Of a DNA stretch of 64,000 nucleotides, positions 18,537 to 28,066 are shown piece after piece. The notes under the pieces are model-generated. The model ran no database searches. It was not told the DNA's origin and saw only the letters and a list, made by a program, of their open reading frames with translations. Location of the stretch: contig CAZPHE010000005.1 of NCBI GenBank assembly GCA_964586315.1, positions 7,534-71,533 of the forward strand, given 5' to 3'. Position 1 is the stretch's first letter; every line of letters begins with the position of its first letter. The position numbers were made by a program, and so were the translations under genes. Origin of the DNA: CAZEER01 sp964586315 (lineage in GTDB: Bacteria > Fidelibacterota > Marinisomatia > Marinisomatales > UBA1611).

Positions 18537-21383
18537 TTATTTACTTGTTAGAGTCCATACACCATCCCAGTCTTCTCCTGGAGGATTATCGAGAAAATGC
18601 TCACAGCGTGGTATGTAAATTCTACTAGGATTAGTTTTTCTTCCTGGAAACATATCTTCTAAAGCATCAGATGCTTTAAAGGCTTCAATGGCTTTAGACC
18701 ATTCCTGATTCTTATATAGCTCCAGTGCTTCATGATATGCGGGAAGAATTTTTTTATATAGATCGGGCTCTTGCCCAACTTCAGAAATTAATTCCCATAC
18801 TTTAACCGGTTCTTCTTTCCCCATGACTCTTACATTATCTAAATCACGAACAACGACTTTATCCTTGACCGGCTGATAGGTACTATCTGCAATTTGAATA
18901 TAAATCCCATATTGCTTTGCTGATGATTCTAAGCGAGCAGCGGTGTTCACATTATCACCCATCATGGTATAGTTCATTCGAGATTCTGAACCCATATTTC
19001 CTGTCACCATTTGGCCTGAGCTTATACCAATTCTGTTTTGCATATTATGGACAATTTCAGGCCAGCGATCTCCTTCATCACGCCATCCTTGACGCAATTT
19101 ATCGAGATTTACCTGCATCTTAATTGCTGTCCTACACGCCCAAAGCTCATGATCATCTACTTCAATAGGTGCTCCATAAAATGCAACAATTGCATCACCA
19201 ATATATTTATCAAGTGTCCCATTATTTTCCAGAAGGACATCAGTCATATCTGTTAGGTACTGGTTTAATAAAGCGACGAGTTCACTAGCTGTCAATTTTT
19301 CTGAAAAGGCAGAAAAACTTTGGATATCTGTAAAAAAGGCAGTGTGGTATCCTTCTTCACCGCCTAATGAAGGCTCTTCTCCACTTTCATACATTTGGTC
19401 AATGAGCTCTGGAGAAACATATGTACCAAAGGAATCTTTTAGGAAATTTTTATTTTTTTCTTCTTGTATATAATTGTAGACTGTAATTCCTAGGTACCCA
19501 ATCGCTAGAGTGGATAGGGGACCTACCATATCAAGCCAGATATGCTGATTAGAGAATAACCAGAATGAAAGCCACCCATATGCTAAAACAACTGCACCGA
19601 TAAAAAGTCCACCCATAGCTGCACTTAGCGCAGGTATGGCAAAAGCAAGTAGTAGACCAATGATTATAATTATAAGTACAATCTGAATTTTGGGAATTTC
19701 ATAAATAATTTTATTATCAAGAATTGTATTAAGAGCGTTTGCATGAAGTCCAACCATAGGATATCTGGGGTCAAATGGCATTGGATTCAAATCTGATGTT
19801 CCGGTTGCAGTTAGACCATAGTATAATTTTTTTCCCACAAATTCAAATGGAACAATAAGTCGTGCATTTCCTTTTGCTTCACTTCCATAAACCAGTCTTT
19901 TTGAACTTGGGTAAAAATAAAGAGGACGTTGTTCTGCAATCATATTATTTTTATTCAAATTGGAGATAATCATAAAATTCCGTTCTAGAGTAGCAAGACT
20001 AGCTAATACTTTTTTTAAGTTTTCTTTTTTTAGGTCGGACTCTAATTGTTTATAGTTTGTAAACTGATAATTTTCTATACTATAATCAAAAATTAGTGAG
20101 CCATCTCCTAGTAATTTGTCAAGAGTTGGAGTTCCAGTTTGATTTGAATCTAAAAAGGCATTTGCGATCGTATTATTATTTTTTATTTCATTAAAAACAA
20201 AAGGAGGTGCTTTCTTGAAATCTGCTGCAGTTCCGGTGGGGTTTCCTAATATCCAATTTTCTAAAGATCCCATCATCATAACTTTCTTCACAGCTCCTAC
20301 AATATCTTTTTTAGGTGCATCAATATAACCTAGTGCAGGTTTGTATGCTGCTTTTGCATTTCCATCAAAAGAAAGATTTGTCAGTTTTTTAAACTCAGCA
20401 AGAATGTAATTTTGGTACTCATATTTTTGGAAATTTTTTAAGACGTTATAAGGATAATGCATCAGATCATATTCGCCTGTTTCTTTATCTTCCCAATTTC
20501 CAGCCCAGTTAACCTGCATCTGCCCTTTAGCATTAATTGGAATAGAGATTTCTGTGCGTCCATGCTCATCGATCTCAGGTAGAGGGAATCTGAGGTATTT
20601 ACCTGGTACAATTTCAACATCATCAAAAGAAACTCCATAGTGTCTAAGAGCGATTGCTAAAGAAGCTGCGGGAAAAATTTTATCTTCATATAACCCAACT
20701 AAAGGATATTTTCTTTGAAGACCATCTGGATCTGGATCTGACTGGAAAAAATATACTCCAGCAGAACTTTTTATAAGTGTATCAACGGCAGTTTCAATAT
20801 CATAAAAGTCAAAAAGGGTAGAGTACTCGTTTGGATCAACAGTTCGGAATAAGTTTCTTTCTTCGAGGAGCTGGAGTCTTTTTTCCATGACTTCTGACCG
20901 TTTTTTCACTGGTTCTTTTTTCTTGCCCTGGGGTTTAAAACTTTGGGCAAAAATGATATTCCCTGCTTTTTTAGCTGCATCCGCAAGATCATTATCTGGA
21001 TCAGGGAAGAGGTCTTTCACTTTTTGCATCGATAGTAAGGAGTCTGAAATATTATTCAGAACCTTATACTCCAGTTTACGTTCGCTATTTTCGATAAAAT
21101 AAACATCGAAAATAAAAGAATTTAATCTGTGTTGTGCTGCAAGATGAACCATTGGAATATGTTTTTCTCTGCTCCATGGATCCCATTTTCCTTCTGTTTG
21201 CAGAGCTCTCACATCTATATCGGCAGTAGCAATATCATCACGAGTCTCCATTAGTCCTCGACTTTTAAAACGCATATCTAGAAGGCTGTGCTCAAAATTA
21301 TCGTAAAGATCAAGAAATGATAGAATGCAGATTAAACCTGCAATTCCAAATGATATAAAAATATAAGGTAGGTTGTTTTTCAT
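18537..21383 (-). CDS. CHASE2-domain class III adenylate/guanylate cyclase
   Basis: Membrane receptor cyclase of 948 residues. One N-terminal membrane segment (5-25) precedes a long extracytoplasmic CHASE2-type sensor. That sensor is larger than usual (to about 570) and has inserts. Three membrane segments (about 580-655) and a class III cyclase domain follow. Both metal-binding Asp are present: D686 in FFTDIQSFS and D730 in DKYIGDAIVAFYG. The Lys in LDKYIGD and Asp in MMGDNVNTAARLE fit ATP rather than GTP as substrate, and Asn/Arg for the transition state are present. The product is therefore probably cAMP. The gene lies 5 bases after the secretin gene, inside the pilus unit, which suggests cAMP signalling tied to the envelope or pilus. 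No CRP-type gene is in the window. Confidence 0.9.
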   Translation of the reverse strand: MKNNLPYIFISFGIAGLICILSFLDLYDNFEHSLLDMRFKSRGLMETRDDIATADIDVRALQTEGKWDPWSREKHIPMVHLAAQHRLNSFIFDVYFIENSERKLEYKVLNNISDSLLSMQKVKDLFPDPDNDLADAAKKAGNIIFAQSFKPQGKKKEPVKKRSEVMEKRLQLLEERNLFRTVDPNEYSTLFDFYDIETAVDTLIKSSAGVYFFQSDPDPDGLQRKYPLVGLYEDKIFPAASLAIALRHYGVSFDDVEIVPGKYLRFPLPEIDEHGRTEISIPINAKGQMQVNWAGNWEDKETGEYDLMHYPYNVLKNFQKYEYQNYILAEFKKLTNLSFDGNAKAAYKPALGYIDAPKKDIVGAVKKVMMMGSLENWILGNPTGTAADFKKAPPFVFNEIKNNNTIANAFLDSNQTGTPTLDKLLGDGSLIFDYSIENYQFTNYKQLESDLKKENLKKVLASLATLERNFMIISNLNKNNMIAEQRPLYFYPSSKRLVYGSEAKGNARLIVPFEFVGKKLYYGLTATGTSDLNPMPFDPRYPMVGLHANALNTILDNKIIYEIPKIQIVLIIIIIGLLLAFAIPALSAAMGGLFIGAVVLAYGWLSFWLFSNQHIWLDMVGPLSTLAIGYLGITVYNYIQEEKNKNFLKDSFGTYVSPELIDQMYESGEEPSLGGEEGYHTAFFTDIQSFSAFSEKLTASELVALLNQYLTDMTDVLLENNGTLDKYIGDAIVAFYGAPIEVDDHELWACRTAIKMQVNLDKLRQGWRDEGDRWPEIVHNMQNRIGISSGQMVTGNMGSESRMNYTMMGDNVNTAARLESSAKQYGIYIQIADSTYQPVKDKVVVRDLDNVRVMGKEEPVKVWELISEVGQEPDLYKKILPAYHEALELYKNQEWSKAIEAFKASDALEDMFPGRKTNPSRIYIPRCEHFLDNPPGEDWDGVWTLTSK

Positions 21384-21388
21384 ATTTT

Positions 21389-22708
21389 TTAACCTACAAC
21401 ATTTGGAGTAATAAAGATTAATAATTCACGTTGTTCCTTATCTATAGTAATTGACTGGAACATCCTCCCAATAAACGGAATTTCACTGAGTACTGGAACA
21501 TATTTTTTATTCTCAATAGTATTTTCTGCAATCAGACCACCTATAATAACAGTGTCTCCATCGTTTACCGTCACTTGTGTACTTACTGTTCTTTTTGTTG
21601 ATCGCGGATTATCAGTTTGGACTTCACCGGCTGATAAAAGTGCTTCTACCGATGCATTTACCACTAGCGTAATTCTTGATTCATCATTAATCCTTGGTGT
21701 AACAGTAAGATTAATTCCCACATCTTTTTCTGTAATCGTACGTTGGTTATTTATAACAGTTCCTCCAGTTGCGCTAGCTGTTGATTGACTCGAATTTGGA
21801 CTGCTCTGTCTACTCATATTATTAACGGCCCCTTCGTAGTAGACTGTTGTAGTAATGTTACTTTGCGCTGAATGATTATCAAGAGTAGTAATCTGGGGGC
21901 TTGCTAGAACTTTTGATTCACCTCTTGCCTGCATTATTTTCCATGCCTGTCCAAATTGTAGTGGGTTTAACGTGGCAATCGTTACTTTATTGAAATTGAA
22001 TGGAATAAGTGATCCAGTTGTATCATTTATGCCACCAAGGAAAAGTGGAGTATTTCTTGACCAGTTAATACCGCTTCCTCTGGTGGTATCTACACCAGAT
22101 TCAATAAACTTCACTGCTATATTTACATTTGCTAGCGGTATATCTAGTTTCTCGATCATCGCCATAATTTTTGGAAAATTTTCTATAACATCCGACACAA
22201 TTGCGACATTTGAAAGGCCTCCACTACTACTACTAGTTACAACAGGTGTAAATGGGGTAATATTACCTTGATCAGTAAAAACTGTTTTTAGCGGGTTACT
22301 AAGATCATTAGTACTAATATATTTTAATCTAATAATCCTTGTTTCAACTTCTCTTTCAAACTTTGATTTACTTTCATCCACTATTATTATATTTTCCTGA
22401 CTGAAATAATTGTAACCACTGGGTTTGAGAATCACATCTAATGCTGCTTTGACTGACACATTCTCAAGATTAGCGGTGATGGTGTCATTTACTTCGGGGC
22501 TAACAACTATATTAAGTCCTGTAAGTTCCCCTATAAGCATCAGAACATTTTTTATATCAGAGTTTTGCATATTTATTGACATTTTTTGATTTAAATCATA
22601 TGCATCTCCATATTTATCAATCGCTGATATCCCAGTATAGTTTTGACTTCCTATGGGAATAGTTGATAGGAATAAAATAAATGTGTAGGTAAAAAGTTTA
22701 TGTGCCAA
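21389..22708 (-). CDS. Short secretin of PilQ/MshL type
   Basis: Outer-membrane pore for pilus passage. 439 residues with signal peptide (FTYTFILFLSTIPIGSQ). Residues about 40-115 are an STN/N0 domain (MSINMQNSDIKNVLMLIGEL, GLNIVVSPEV). A small N1-like domain follows to about 200, then the secretin domain, ending VPVLSEIPFIGRMFQS and ELLIFITPNVV, which is diagnostic. It lacks AMIN domains and the full set of N domains, so it is shorter than classical PilQ or GspD (about 600 or more) and closer to the MshL size class. Its start overlaps the PilP-like gene by 11 bases. A Ser/Asn-rich insert (NMSRQSSPNSSQSTASATGG) sits within the secretin domain. Confidence 0.92.
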   Translation of the reverse strand: MAHKLFTYTFILFLSTIPIGSQNYTGISAIDKYGDAYDLNQKMSINMQNSDIKNVLMLIGELTGLNIVVSPEVNDTITANLENVSVKAALDVILKPSGYNYFSQENIIIVDESKSKFEREVETRIIRLKYISTNDLSNPLKTVFTDQGNITPFTPVVTSSSSGGLSNVAIVSDVIENFPKIMAMIEKLDIPLANVNIAVKFIESGVDTTRGSGINWSRNTPLFLGGINDTTGSLIPFNFNKVTIATLNPLQFGQAWKIMQARGESKVLASPQITTLDNHSAQSNITTTVYYEGAVNNMSRQSSPNSSQSTASATGGTVINNQRTITEKDVGINLTVTPRINDESRITLVVNASVEALLSAGEVQTDNPRSTKRTVSTQVTVNDGDTVIIGGLIAENTIENKKYVPVLSEIPFIGRMFQSITIDKEQRELLIFITPNVVG

Positions 22709-23261
22709 CGTCTTTAATAATCCGTGTTTTACCTATTTTAAATGTCACCTGCTCATTCTCTATCCTCTCAATCAGTGCATCATTTATCAAGTCTCCCTCG
22801 GTAAATGTTTGCCCATTTATTGTGACAAAAGCTTTATCTCCCATGCGAACAGCTGTTTCAATTTTTAATTGATCGAGTGTATTTAACTCCACAAGTTTTT
22901 CTTGTTTTTCTGGTTTTCCTTGTTTTGAAGTTACTTCTTTTTTAAGAACAATTTTTTTGGGTTCATAAACATCAATGAATGGATTTCTTGCCCAGCCCTC
23001 AAGGTCAGAATATTCATCAGATATAGTACTAAAACTATGGTTGAATAATATTTCATTTTTATTCTCTACAGCCTTTTTTTTCTTACCACCTTTAGTTTTT
23101 GCTCCACGAGTTACTCCTGCAGTTCGAGCACGTTTTTTCTTTCTTTTAGATTGAACTTGTTCTTTTGACTTGCCTATGTCATTCCTATCTATATAATCAT
23201 AGACCGCATAGATAATTGAAAAACATAATCCAGCCGTTAGTAATTTTAGTCTAGGAGCCAT
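22698..23261 (-). CDS. PilP-like periplasmic pilus assembly protein
   Basis: 187 residues. An N-terminal segment LKLLTAGLCFSIIYAVYDYI could be a membrane anchor. It is followed by a very basic stretch (KRKKKRARTAGVTRG, KGGKKKK). The motif GWARNPFIDVYEP is the PilP-type (R)xPF box. The last 60 residues (DKAFVTINGQTFTEGDLIND, RIENEQVTFKIGKTRII) look like the beta domain of PilP/GspC. By analogy it links the inner-membrane PilN/PilO complex to the secretin. Its place between pilO and the secretin gene is the conserved pilMNOPQ order. Sequence similarity alone is weak; context makes the call. The basic stretch is unusual for the family. Confidence 0.72.
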   Translation of the reverse strand: MAPRLKLLTAGLCFSIIYAVYDYIDRNDIGKSKEQVQSKRKKKRARTAGVTRGAKTKGGKKKKAVENKNEILFNHSFSTISDEYSDLEGWARNPFIDVYEPKKIVLKKEVTSKQGKPEKQEKLVELNTLDQLKIETAVRMGDKAFVTINGQTFTEGDLINDALIERIENEQVTFKIGKTRIIKDVGT

Positions 23262-23273
23262 CTTGTTTTAGTA

Positions 23274-24551
23274 TTAAACTACTTCAAAAATCACAGTATC
23301 TAAAATCATTTTATTTTTATCTCTAATTTCAACTTTCCATTTGCCCTTGCTTGTTTTTTCAATTTTTTTATTTGATATTGCTGGAATTTCTTTTCCAGGC
23401 GGTACACGTATTAACACCTTTGACTTTAGTTCTCCGTTGAGGTACCATATATGCCAAACATCATGATGTTTTCCAGTATAATTATTAAGTAGAACATGAC
23501 AAAATATTTTCCCAACATCAGTGGTATAGCTTACGCCGATTTCAAGAGGCAAATTATTTTTTACTTTTTTACAAATTTTACTATCAATCGCTACAATACT
23601 ATTTAAATCATTATAGCTTTTTATAGGAGTATCTTTTTCCTTTTGTTTAGATGTTTGAATAGAATTTTTAGTCTGATCATTTTCGGACTTTGTAGCTAAT
23701 TTTATTTTGTCGTCATTTATAATTTTAGTTGTTCTTTTTTTAGGCGGAGATTCTGCTATTTGTTCTGACGTATCAACAGGCTCTGTTGCTGGTTCAAGCC
23801 ACATCTCAGGTACGTTTTCAAATTCATTTAAAAAAGCAATGTCACTATCCAATATCTCATTAAGTTTTGAGTTTTCTTTATTTTTGGTGGTTTCTTTTTT
23901 TGTTGAAGATATTTCCGGTTTATTTTTTTTTATTTTTGCAGGTTTTTTTGTGTTTTTGTTTTTTGATGTTTGAAAATATGCATATGCTATAAGATTAATT
24001 GATTGTACTGTTGATGTCTCTTTCTGCTCAATTTTAACATTAGATGTTGTAAGTCTGTATTGTCCAATTTTCATTTTTTCGAGTAGCTGATTAAAATCTA
24101 AAAAAGAACCACGCAGTGTTATATCAATCGGAATTTTTTCAATTAATATTTCATTTTCAGATTCAGGTAAGAAAATATTTTTCTTTTCGATTGCTACCAT
24201 TGAGGGAGAATAATTAATTATTTTTAGACTGTTATTTAAAATGATTGAATATAGATAATCAGTGACATTTTCCATCAGTCTTTTATCTGGTATCCGATCT
24301 ATAATTTTTAGAAACTTATCATTAAGAATATTCCAGTCACCTTCCAATTTTCCAATTTGAGATTTCATACCATTATAGGTGTCAATTTCATCCAATATTT
24401 CTTCTTTTAATTCTTTCGATATATTGTATTCTTCAGATATATGCTGATAAAATGAGAAATACCAAATGACAATAAAAAGTATAATCCCACAAAAAATGAG
24501 GATAGATAAGTATCGTTGATCATTAATTATCTGTTTCACTAAAGAACGCAT
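23274..24551 (-). CDS. PilO-like protein fused to a DUF2914-like domain
   Basis: 425 residues. One membrane segment (LSILIFCGIILFIVIWYFSF), a coiled coil (about 40-90) and an alpha/beta ferredoxin-like region (to about 200) match PilO. PilO scaffolds the inner-membrane alignment complex with PilN. A Lys/Ser/Thr-rich linker (about 205-315) leads to a C-terminal domain (about 318-425). That domain has a Cys near its start (SKICKKV), then VWHIWYLNGELKSKVLIRV and SKGKWKVEIRDKNKMIL, which I read as DUF2914. Standard PilO is about 200 residues, so the linker and second domain are additions. Overlaps the upstream AAA-PilM-PilN gene by 13 bases. Confidence 0.78.
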   Translation of the reverse strand: MRSLVKQIINDQRYLSILIFCGIILFIVIWYFSFYQHISEEYNISKELKEEILDEIDTYNGMKSQIGKLEGDWNILNDKFLKIIDRIPDKRLMENVTDYLYSIILNNSLKIINYSPSMVAIEKKNIFLPESENEILIEKIPIDITLRGSFLDFNQLLEKMKIGQYRLTTSNVKIEQKETSTVQSINLIAYAYFQTSKNKNTKKPAKIKKNKPEISSTKKETTKNKENSKLNEILDSDIAFLNEFENVPEMWLEPATEPVDTSEQIAESPPKKRTTKIINDDKIKLATKSENDQTKNSIQTSKQKEKDTPIKSYNDLNSIVAIDSKICKKVKNNLPLEIGVSYTTDVGKIFCHVLLNNYTGKHHDVWHIWYLNGELKSKVLIRVPPGKEIPAISNKKIEKTSKGKWKVEIRDKNKMILDTVIFEVV

Positions 24552-27481
24552 TTTAGTTGGAATGATAGGTTCTGTTCCGAGTTTTTACCACCACGCTTGA
24601 TGGACTCACTCTTAACCTCGATCTCTTGAAATGCATTAGTTTCTTCAAGCATTGCAAGGAAATTATTAAAGTGGGTTTCTAAAAGAGCGGAATTTGATTC
24701 AACCTGACCTACAAGTTTTAAAATTCTTAAATCTTCATCCTCTTTATGTACTATTTTAACCAATTCTCTGCCTACTTTTTTGTATCCTTCTTTGTCCCAT
24801 CCTTTTTGAAAATTAGCCTCACTAATTCGTATTTCTTTTGGGGTATAGTAACTAAGGATTCTATTCACAACTAGTATACGATCAAAGTATTGAGTATCAT
24901 CACTTAATTTATCCAGCTGGTTTTCAACATTTGCTGTGTTTTTAGTTAATTGTTTGTGTTTAGTCTCAATATGCTTTAAGCTATTATTTTGTACTTGCAT
25001 GGGATTAAGTAAAGTTCTTAGCTCATTTACATTGATTTTTTTATGAAAAGATAAAATAGCACAAAAAGCAATAGTAGCGGCTGCCGTTAGAATGCCACCA
25101 CGATTGATCCATCTAAGCATTTCATATTGTTTTAAATTTTTTGGAAGTATGCTGGAATTCCCTAGAATATTTATACCTGCACCAATAGATCCAGTTAATA
25201 GAGCAGGGTTATATTCAAGAGAATTACTATTAAAATTTGTTGTGACTGCGAGGTTTCTAATTGGGTTCATAAATCTTGTTTTGATACCTGTGGCAAGCTG
25301 AATAAATTTATCCAAATGTGTAATATCACCTGCTGAACCACTCAGTAGAATTTCTGAATCATCAGAAATTTTCACCTCATTTCTAATATCATTTACGATT
25401 CTGTCAATTTCCTGCTTCCAGTTTTCAAAAACTGATCTAAAGATTCCATCATACTCTCCTTTATTTAATTTTTGATCAGCGATACTTAACAATGTCTCGG
25501 GAACTGAAAAAAGTTTTCTATGCTCTTCATCTTTTTTAGTCTTATACATGCCATTGTCTTTAAGAGCATCTATAAGAGATAGTAGCCCAATGTAAAGAGG
25601 GCGTATTGCCTTTAATTCAGTTTTCTCACAGCAGAGAATACTTCCGTTATTTTCTCCTATATGAATAATGAGTGTTGTTGCATTTTTTCGATCGGGATAG
25701 TTCCAAAGGAATGCGTTATAGATTGCTTGGGCTAAAGGATACCATTTTCTAATATTCCATTGATTGTGATGAAAATAGTTGCCAAATCTTTCAAGATCAA
25801 TTTTAGTTCCAACACTAGCATAATAGATTTCTTTTTTCCCTTTACGGTGGGTTATTATAGCATCTTCGACAGGATAACTGATATTCTTATTTATTGAAAA
25901 CTGAATGATTTGATTTTTTTCTTTTTCACTTTGATGAGGAACTTTAATGATATGAGACGATATATGATCATTATCTATCGTTAGTGCAACCGCAGACCTT
26001 TGTTTTATAGTATGGATAGCAGAATTATATAGTGTGCCAAAATCAGATAATTGGTCTATTAAATCATCTTGAATATGAGGGAAGTGGTTCATTATTTCCT
26101 CAAAATCATTGATGTAAGTAAAATCATCCTTTTCGAATAAAAATATATTATGAGACAATAGAGTTTTTATTCCATTTCTTTCTTCGATCACTACTGTTAT
26201 AAAACGATAGGAGTCGATGTGTAAACCAATAAATACTTTATCGAAAGGCAACTTATTTAGGATTGAAGCTTTTATATTCTTATTATATTTACCCTGAGAT
26301 GGTAAAAATTGATCCTCTATATCGGAATTCTGAGATTCGCTTGGCGGTTCGACATTTATCTGCGTGTTTAAAACCGTTTCTTTTTGAATAATGGATTCTG
26401 AGTTAGTCTTACTTTTGTGATTTTCTGTATTCTCAATTTGATTTTCAGCGGTATATTTTGAGTTTTTTTCTTCATCCTCCAGTATAGTGGATATATCGTC
26501 TCCTTTGCCAATCCAATCCTCCTCTTCCTCTTCCTCCTCATAAATTGCTTTGTTTGAAATAATACTTTTTTTCTCTATTGTAGGTTCATCCTTTTGCAAA
26601 ACGTCGAGTAATTTGTTGACTGCAATTTCATTGTAACGCTTTTTCTTTTGTTTTAATAGTCCTCCTGTATCAATTTTCCCTGATATCACTCTCTGAATAA
26701 TATCCTCAGTAATCTCTTCTTTCTCTTCACTAATCATCCCCAAAAGAGCCTGGTGACAGAGCTGGGTTATTTTTCTTGGATAACCCTGTGTATTTTTATG
26801 AATTTTAATTATGGCTTCATTTTTAAACCAATGTTGTGATTTTCCACCAGTAACCTGAATTCTGTGTTCAATCATTCCTTTTGTATCTTCCAATGAAATA
26901 GGACCTAATTCAAAATTAAAAGATATTCTATCTTCAAAATTTGGATATTCTTTAATGATTTTACTCATCTCAGGTTGTCCAAAAATTATCAATTGTAAGA
27001 GCTTATATTCGTCCGTCTCAAAATTTAAAAGTGTTCGGAAAACATCCAGCATTTTCCCTGGAAGGTTTTGTCCTTCATCTACAATCAATACGAGTGTCTT
27101 GTCCTGGTCAACTCCAACCCTTAGCAGATAGTTTTCTATAATATTTCTACAGTCTTGTACCGATTCAGCGGATTCATTAATGCCAAAGAGCTCAATAATG
27201 TGTTTCAGAAGGATTATTTCAGATTCAAATTTTGGATCAAGAATTAAATGAAAAGCAAAATCATCTGAGTCATCTTTGAAATTTTGAATAAGTTTTCGAC
27301 TTATTGTGGTTTTTCCTACACCTATACCACCTTTGACTACCGAGAGACCCCTGCGCATTCGAAGAGCAAGCTCGAGCCCTTCTAGGCACTGACGGTGCTC
27401 GACAGCAGGGTAGAAAAGATCAACATTTGGAGAGGTTGAAAATGGATCTCCCTTTAATCCAATCGCATCAAAAAGATTCAA
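24539..27481 (-). CDS. Three-part fusion: ExeA/MshM-type AAA+ ATPase, PilM and PilN
   Basis: 980 residues. Part 1 (1-270) is an ExeA/GspA-like ATPase with Walker A GGIGVGKT (K57), Walker B LVLIVDEGQ (D135, E136) and the PRKITQLCHQALL sensor region. After an acidic low-complexity linker (about 310-410) comes part 2 (about 425-780). It is PilM-like and actin-fold, with FIGLHIDSYRFITVVIEE, VPHQSEKEKNQIIQFS, TTLIIHIGENNGSILCC and ILLSGSAGDITHLD. Part 3 has a membrane segment (GGILTAAATIAFCAILSF), a coiled coil and a PilN-like C-terminal domain. In known systems these are separate proteins. The start is TTG with GGAG 5 bases upstream; an in-frame stop lies a few codons further up. The next gene is pilO, preserving pilMNOP order. 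Confidence 0.85.
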   Translation of the reverse strand: MNLFDAIGLKGDPFSTSPNVDLFYPAVEHRQCLEGLELALRMRRGLSVVKGGIGVGKTTISRKLIQNFKDDSDDFAFHLILDPKFESEIILLKHIIELFGINESAESVQDCRNIIENYLLRVGVDQDKTLVLIVDEGQNLPGKMLDVFRTLLNFETDEYKLLQLIIFGQPEMSKIIKEYPNFEDRISFNFELGPISLEDTKGMIEHRIQVTGGKSQHWFKNEAIIKIHKNTQGYPRKITQLCHQALLGMISEEKEEITEDIIQRVISGKIDTGGLLKQKKKRYNEIAVNKLLDVLQKDEPTIEKKSIISNKAIYEEEEEEEDWIGKGDDISTILEDEEKNSKYTAENQIENTENHKSKTNSESIIQKETVLNTQINVEPPSESQNSDIEDQFLPSQGKYNKNIKASILNKLPFDKVFIGLHIDSYRFITVVIEERNGIKTLLSHNIFLFEKDDFTYINDFEEIMNHFPHIQDDLIDQLSDFGTLYNSAIHTIKQRSAVALTIDNDHISSHIIKVPHQSEKEKNQIIQFSINKNISYPVEDAIITHRKGKKEIYYASVGTKIDLERFGNYFHHNQWNIRKWYPLAQAIYNAFLWNYPDRKNATTLIIHIGENNGSILCCEKTELKAIRPLYIGLLSLIDALKDNGMYKTKKDEEHRKLFSVPETLLSIADQKLNKGEYDGIFRSVFENWKQEIDRIVNDIRNEVKISDDSEILLSGSAGDITHLDKFIQLATGIKTRFMNPIRNLAVTTNFNSNSLEYNPALLTGSIGAGINILGNSSILPKNLKQYEMLRWINRGGILTAAATIAFCAILSFHKKINVNELRTLLNPMQVQNNSLKHIETKHKQLTKNTANVENQLDKLSDDTQYFDRILVVNRILSYYTPKEIRISEANFQKGWDKEGYKKVGRELVKIVHKEDEDLRILKLVGQVESNSALLETHFNNFLAMLEETNAFQEIEVKSESIKRGGKNSEQNLSFQLKCVL

Positions 27482-27502
27482 TGGAACTCCATTGACTAGT
27501 GA

Positions 27503-27931
27503 CTAACCAAAGACTAGGTAGGTGCGGACCATAAATGTTGAAGCCGCAATTAATATTATACCGAGCTTTATACGGTGCTCAAAAAAGAATGCATCTGTCA
27601 TGTAGAGTTTATTCGCTTTCCGCTCTACCATTAAAATTAAATTTGGATTTAGAAGTAATAAACTACCAAAAATTGCAGCAGTTATTGCTAAATACAGAAA
27701 AATAATTTGTTGAAAGGGTGCTGTGGTGTATGTATACAAGAGAAAAGCAGATGCCAATAGCATAAAAAATCCTAGAGGGATTCTATTATTCATTATCGCA
27801 GCATCTGTCATGTAAAGGCGATTAGCTCTACGTTCAACCTTCAAAACAAGATCAGGCATCAAAATTAATAGTGCGCCGAAAATTGAGGAAATAACTCCTA
27901 TAATCAATATGCTTAACATTGCAATTTGCAT
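27503..27931 (-). CDS. Small membrane protein made of two tandem copies of one unit
   Basis: 142 residues, family not recognised. The protein is an internal duplication. LMPDLVLKVERRANRLYMTD in the first half matches LNPNLILMVERKANKLYMTD in the second, and each is followed by an [N/H]RI.LG motif and a hydrophobic helix. Four membrane segments are likely, with the conserved basic VER.AN.LYMTD loops placed equivalently. ATG 27931 has GAGG 7-8 bases upstream. It is the first gene of the nine-gene minus-strand unit, 21 bases before the AAA-PilM-PilN gene. A role in pilus or envelope assembly is inferred from position only. Confidence 0.75.
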   Translation of the reverse strand: MQIAMLSILIIGVISSIFGALLILMPDLVLKVERRANRLYMTDAAIMNNRIPLGFFMLLASAFLLYTYTTAPFQQIIFLYLAITAAIFGSLLLLNPNLILMVERKANKLYMTDAFFFEHRIKLGIILIAASTFMVRTYLVFG

Positions 27932-27965
27932 AATTGTACCTCGATACTAAATTTTCAGGTTATTT

Positions 27966-27981
27966 AATAGTAATTACTATT
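27966..27981. promoter_or_regulatory. Perfect 16-base palindrome upstream of the minus-strand pilus unit
   Basis: AATAGTAATTACTATT is its own reverse complement and lies 35 bases upstream of the first gene of the minus-strand unit. It could be an operator. In AT-rich DNA, chance palindromes occur, so this is only a candidate. Confidence 0.35.
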
Positions 27982-28066
27982 ACCCCCAAATACCCTTTTG
28001 GTTTTATCTATAATTTAAAGATAATTAAATATAAAAATAACCTCTGAAACCCTAAATATATTTATT

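Noticed and set aside
26510..26545. Short CCTCTT-type repeat as a microsatellite or regulatory element
   Set aside because: It encodes the Glu-rich linker of the AAA-PilM-PilN fusion and is explained by that.
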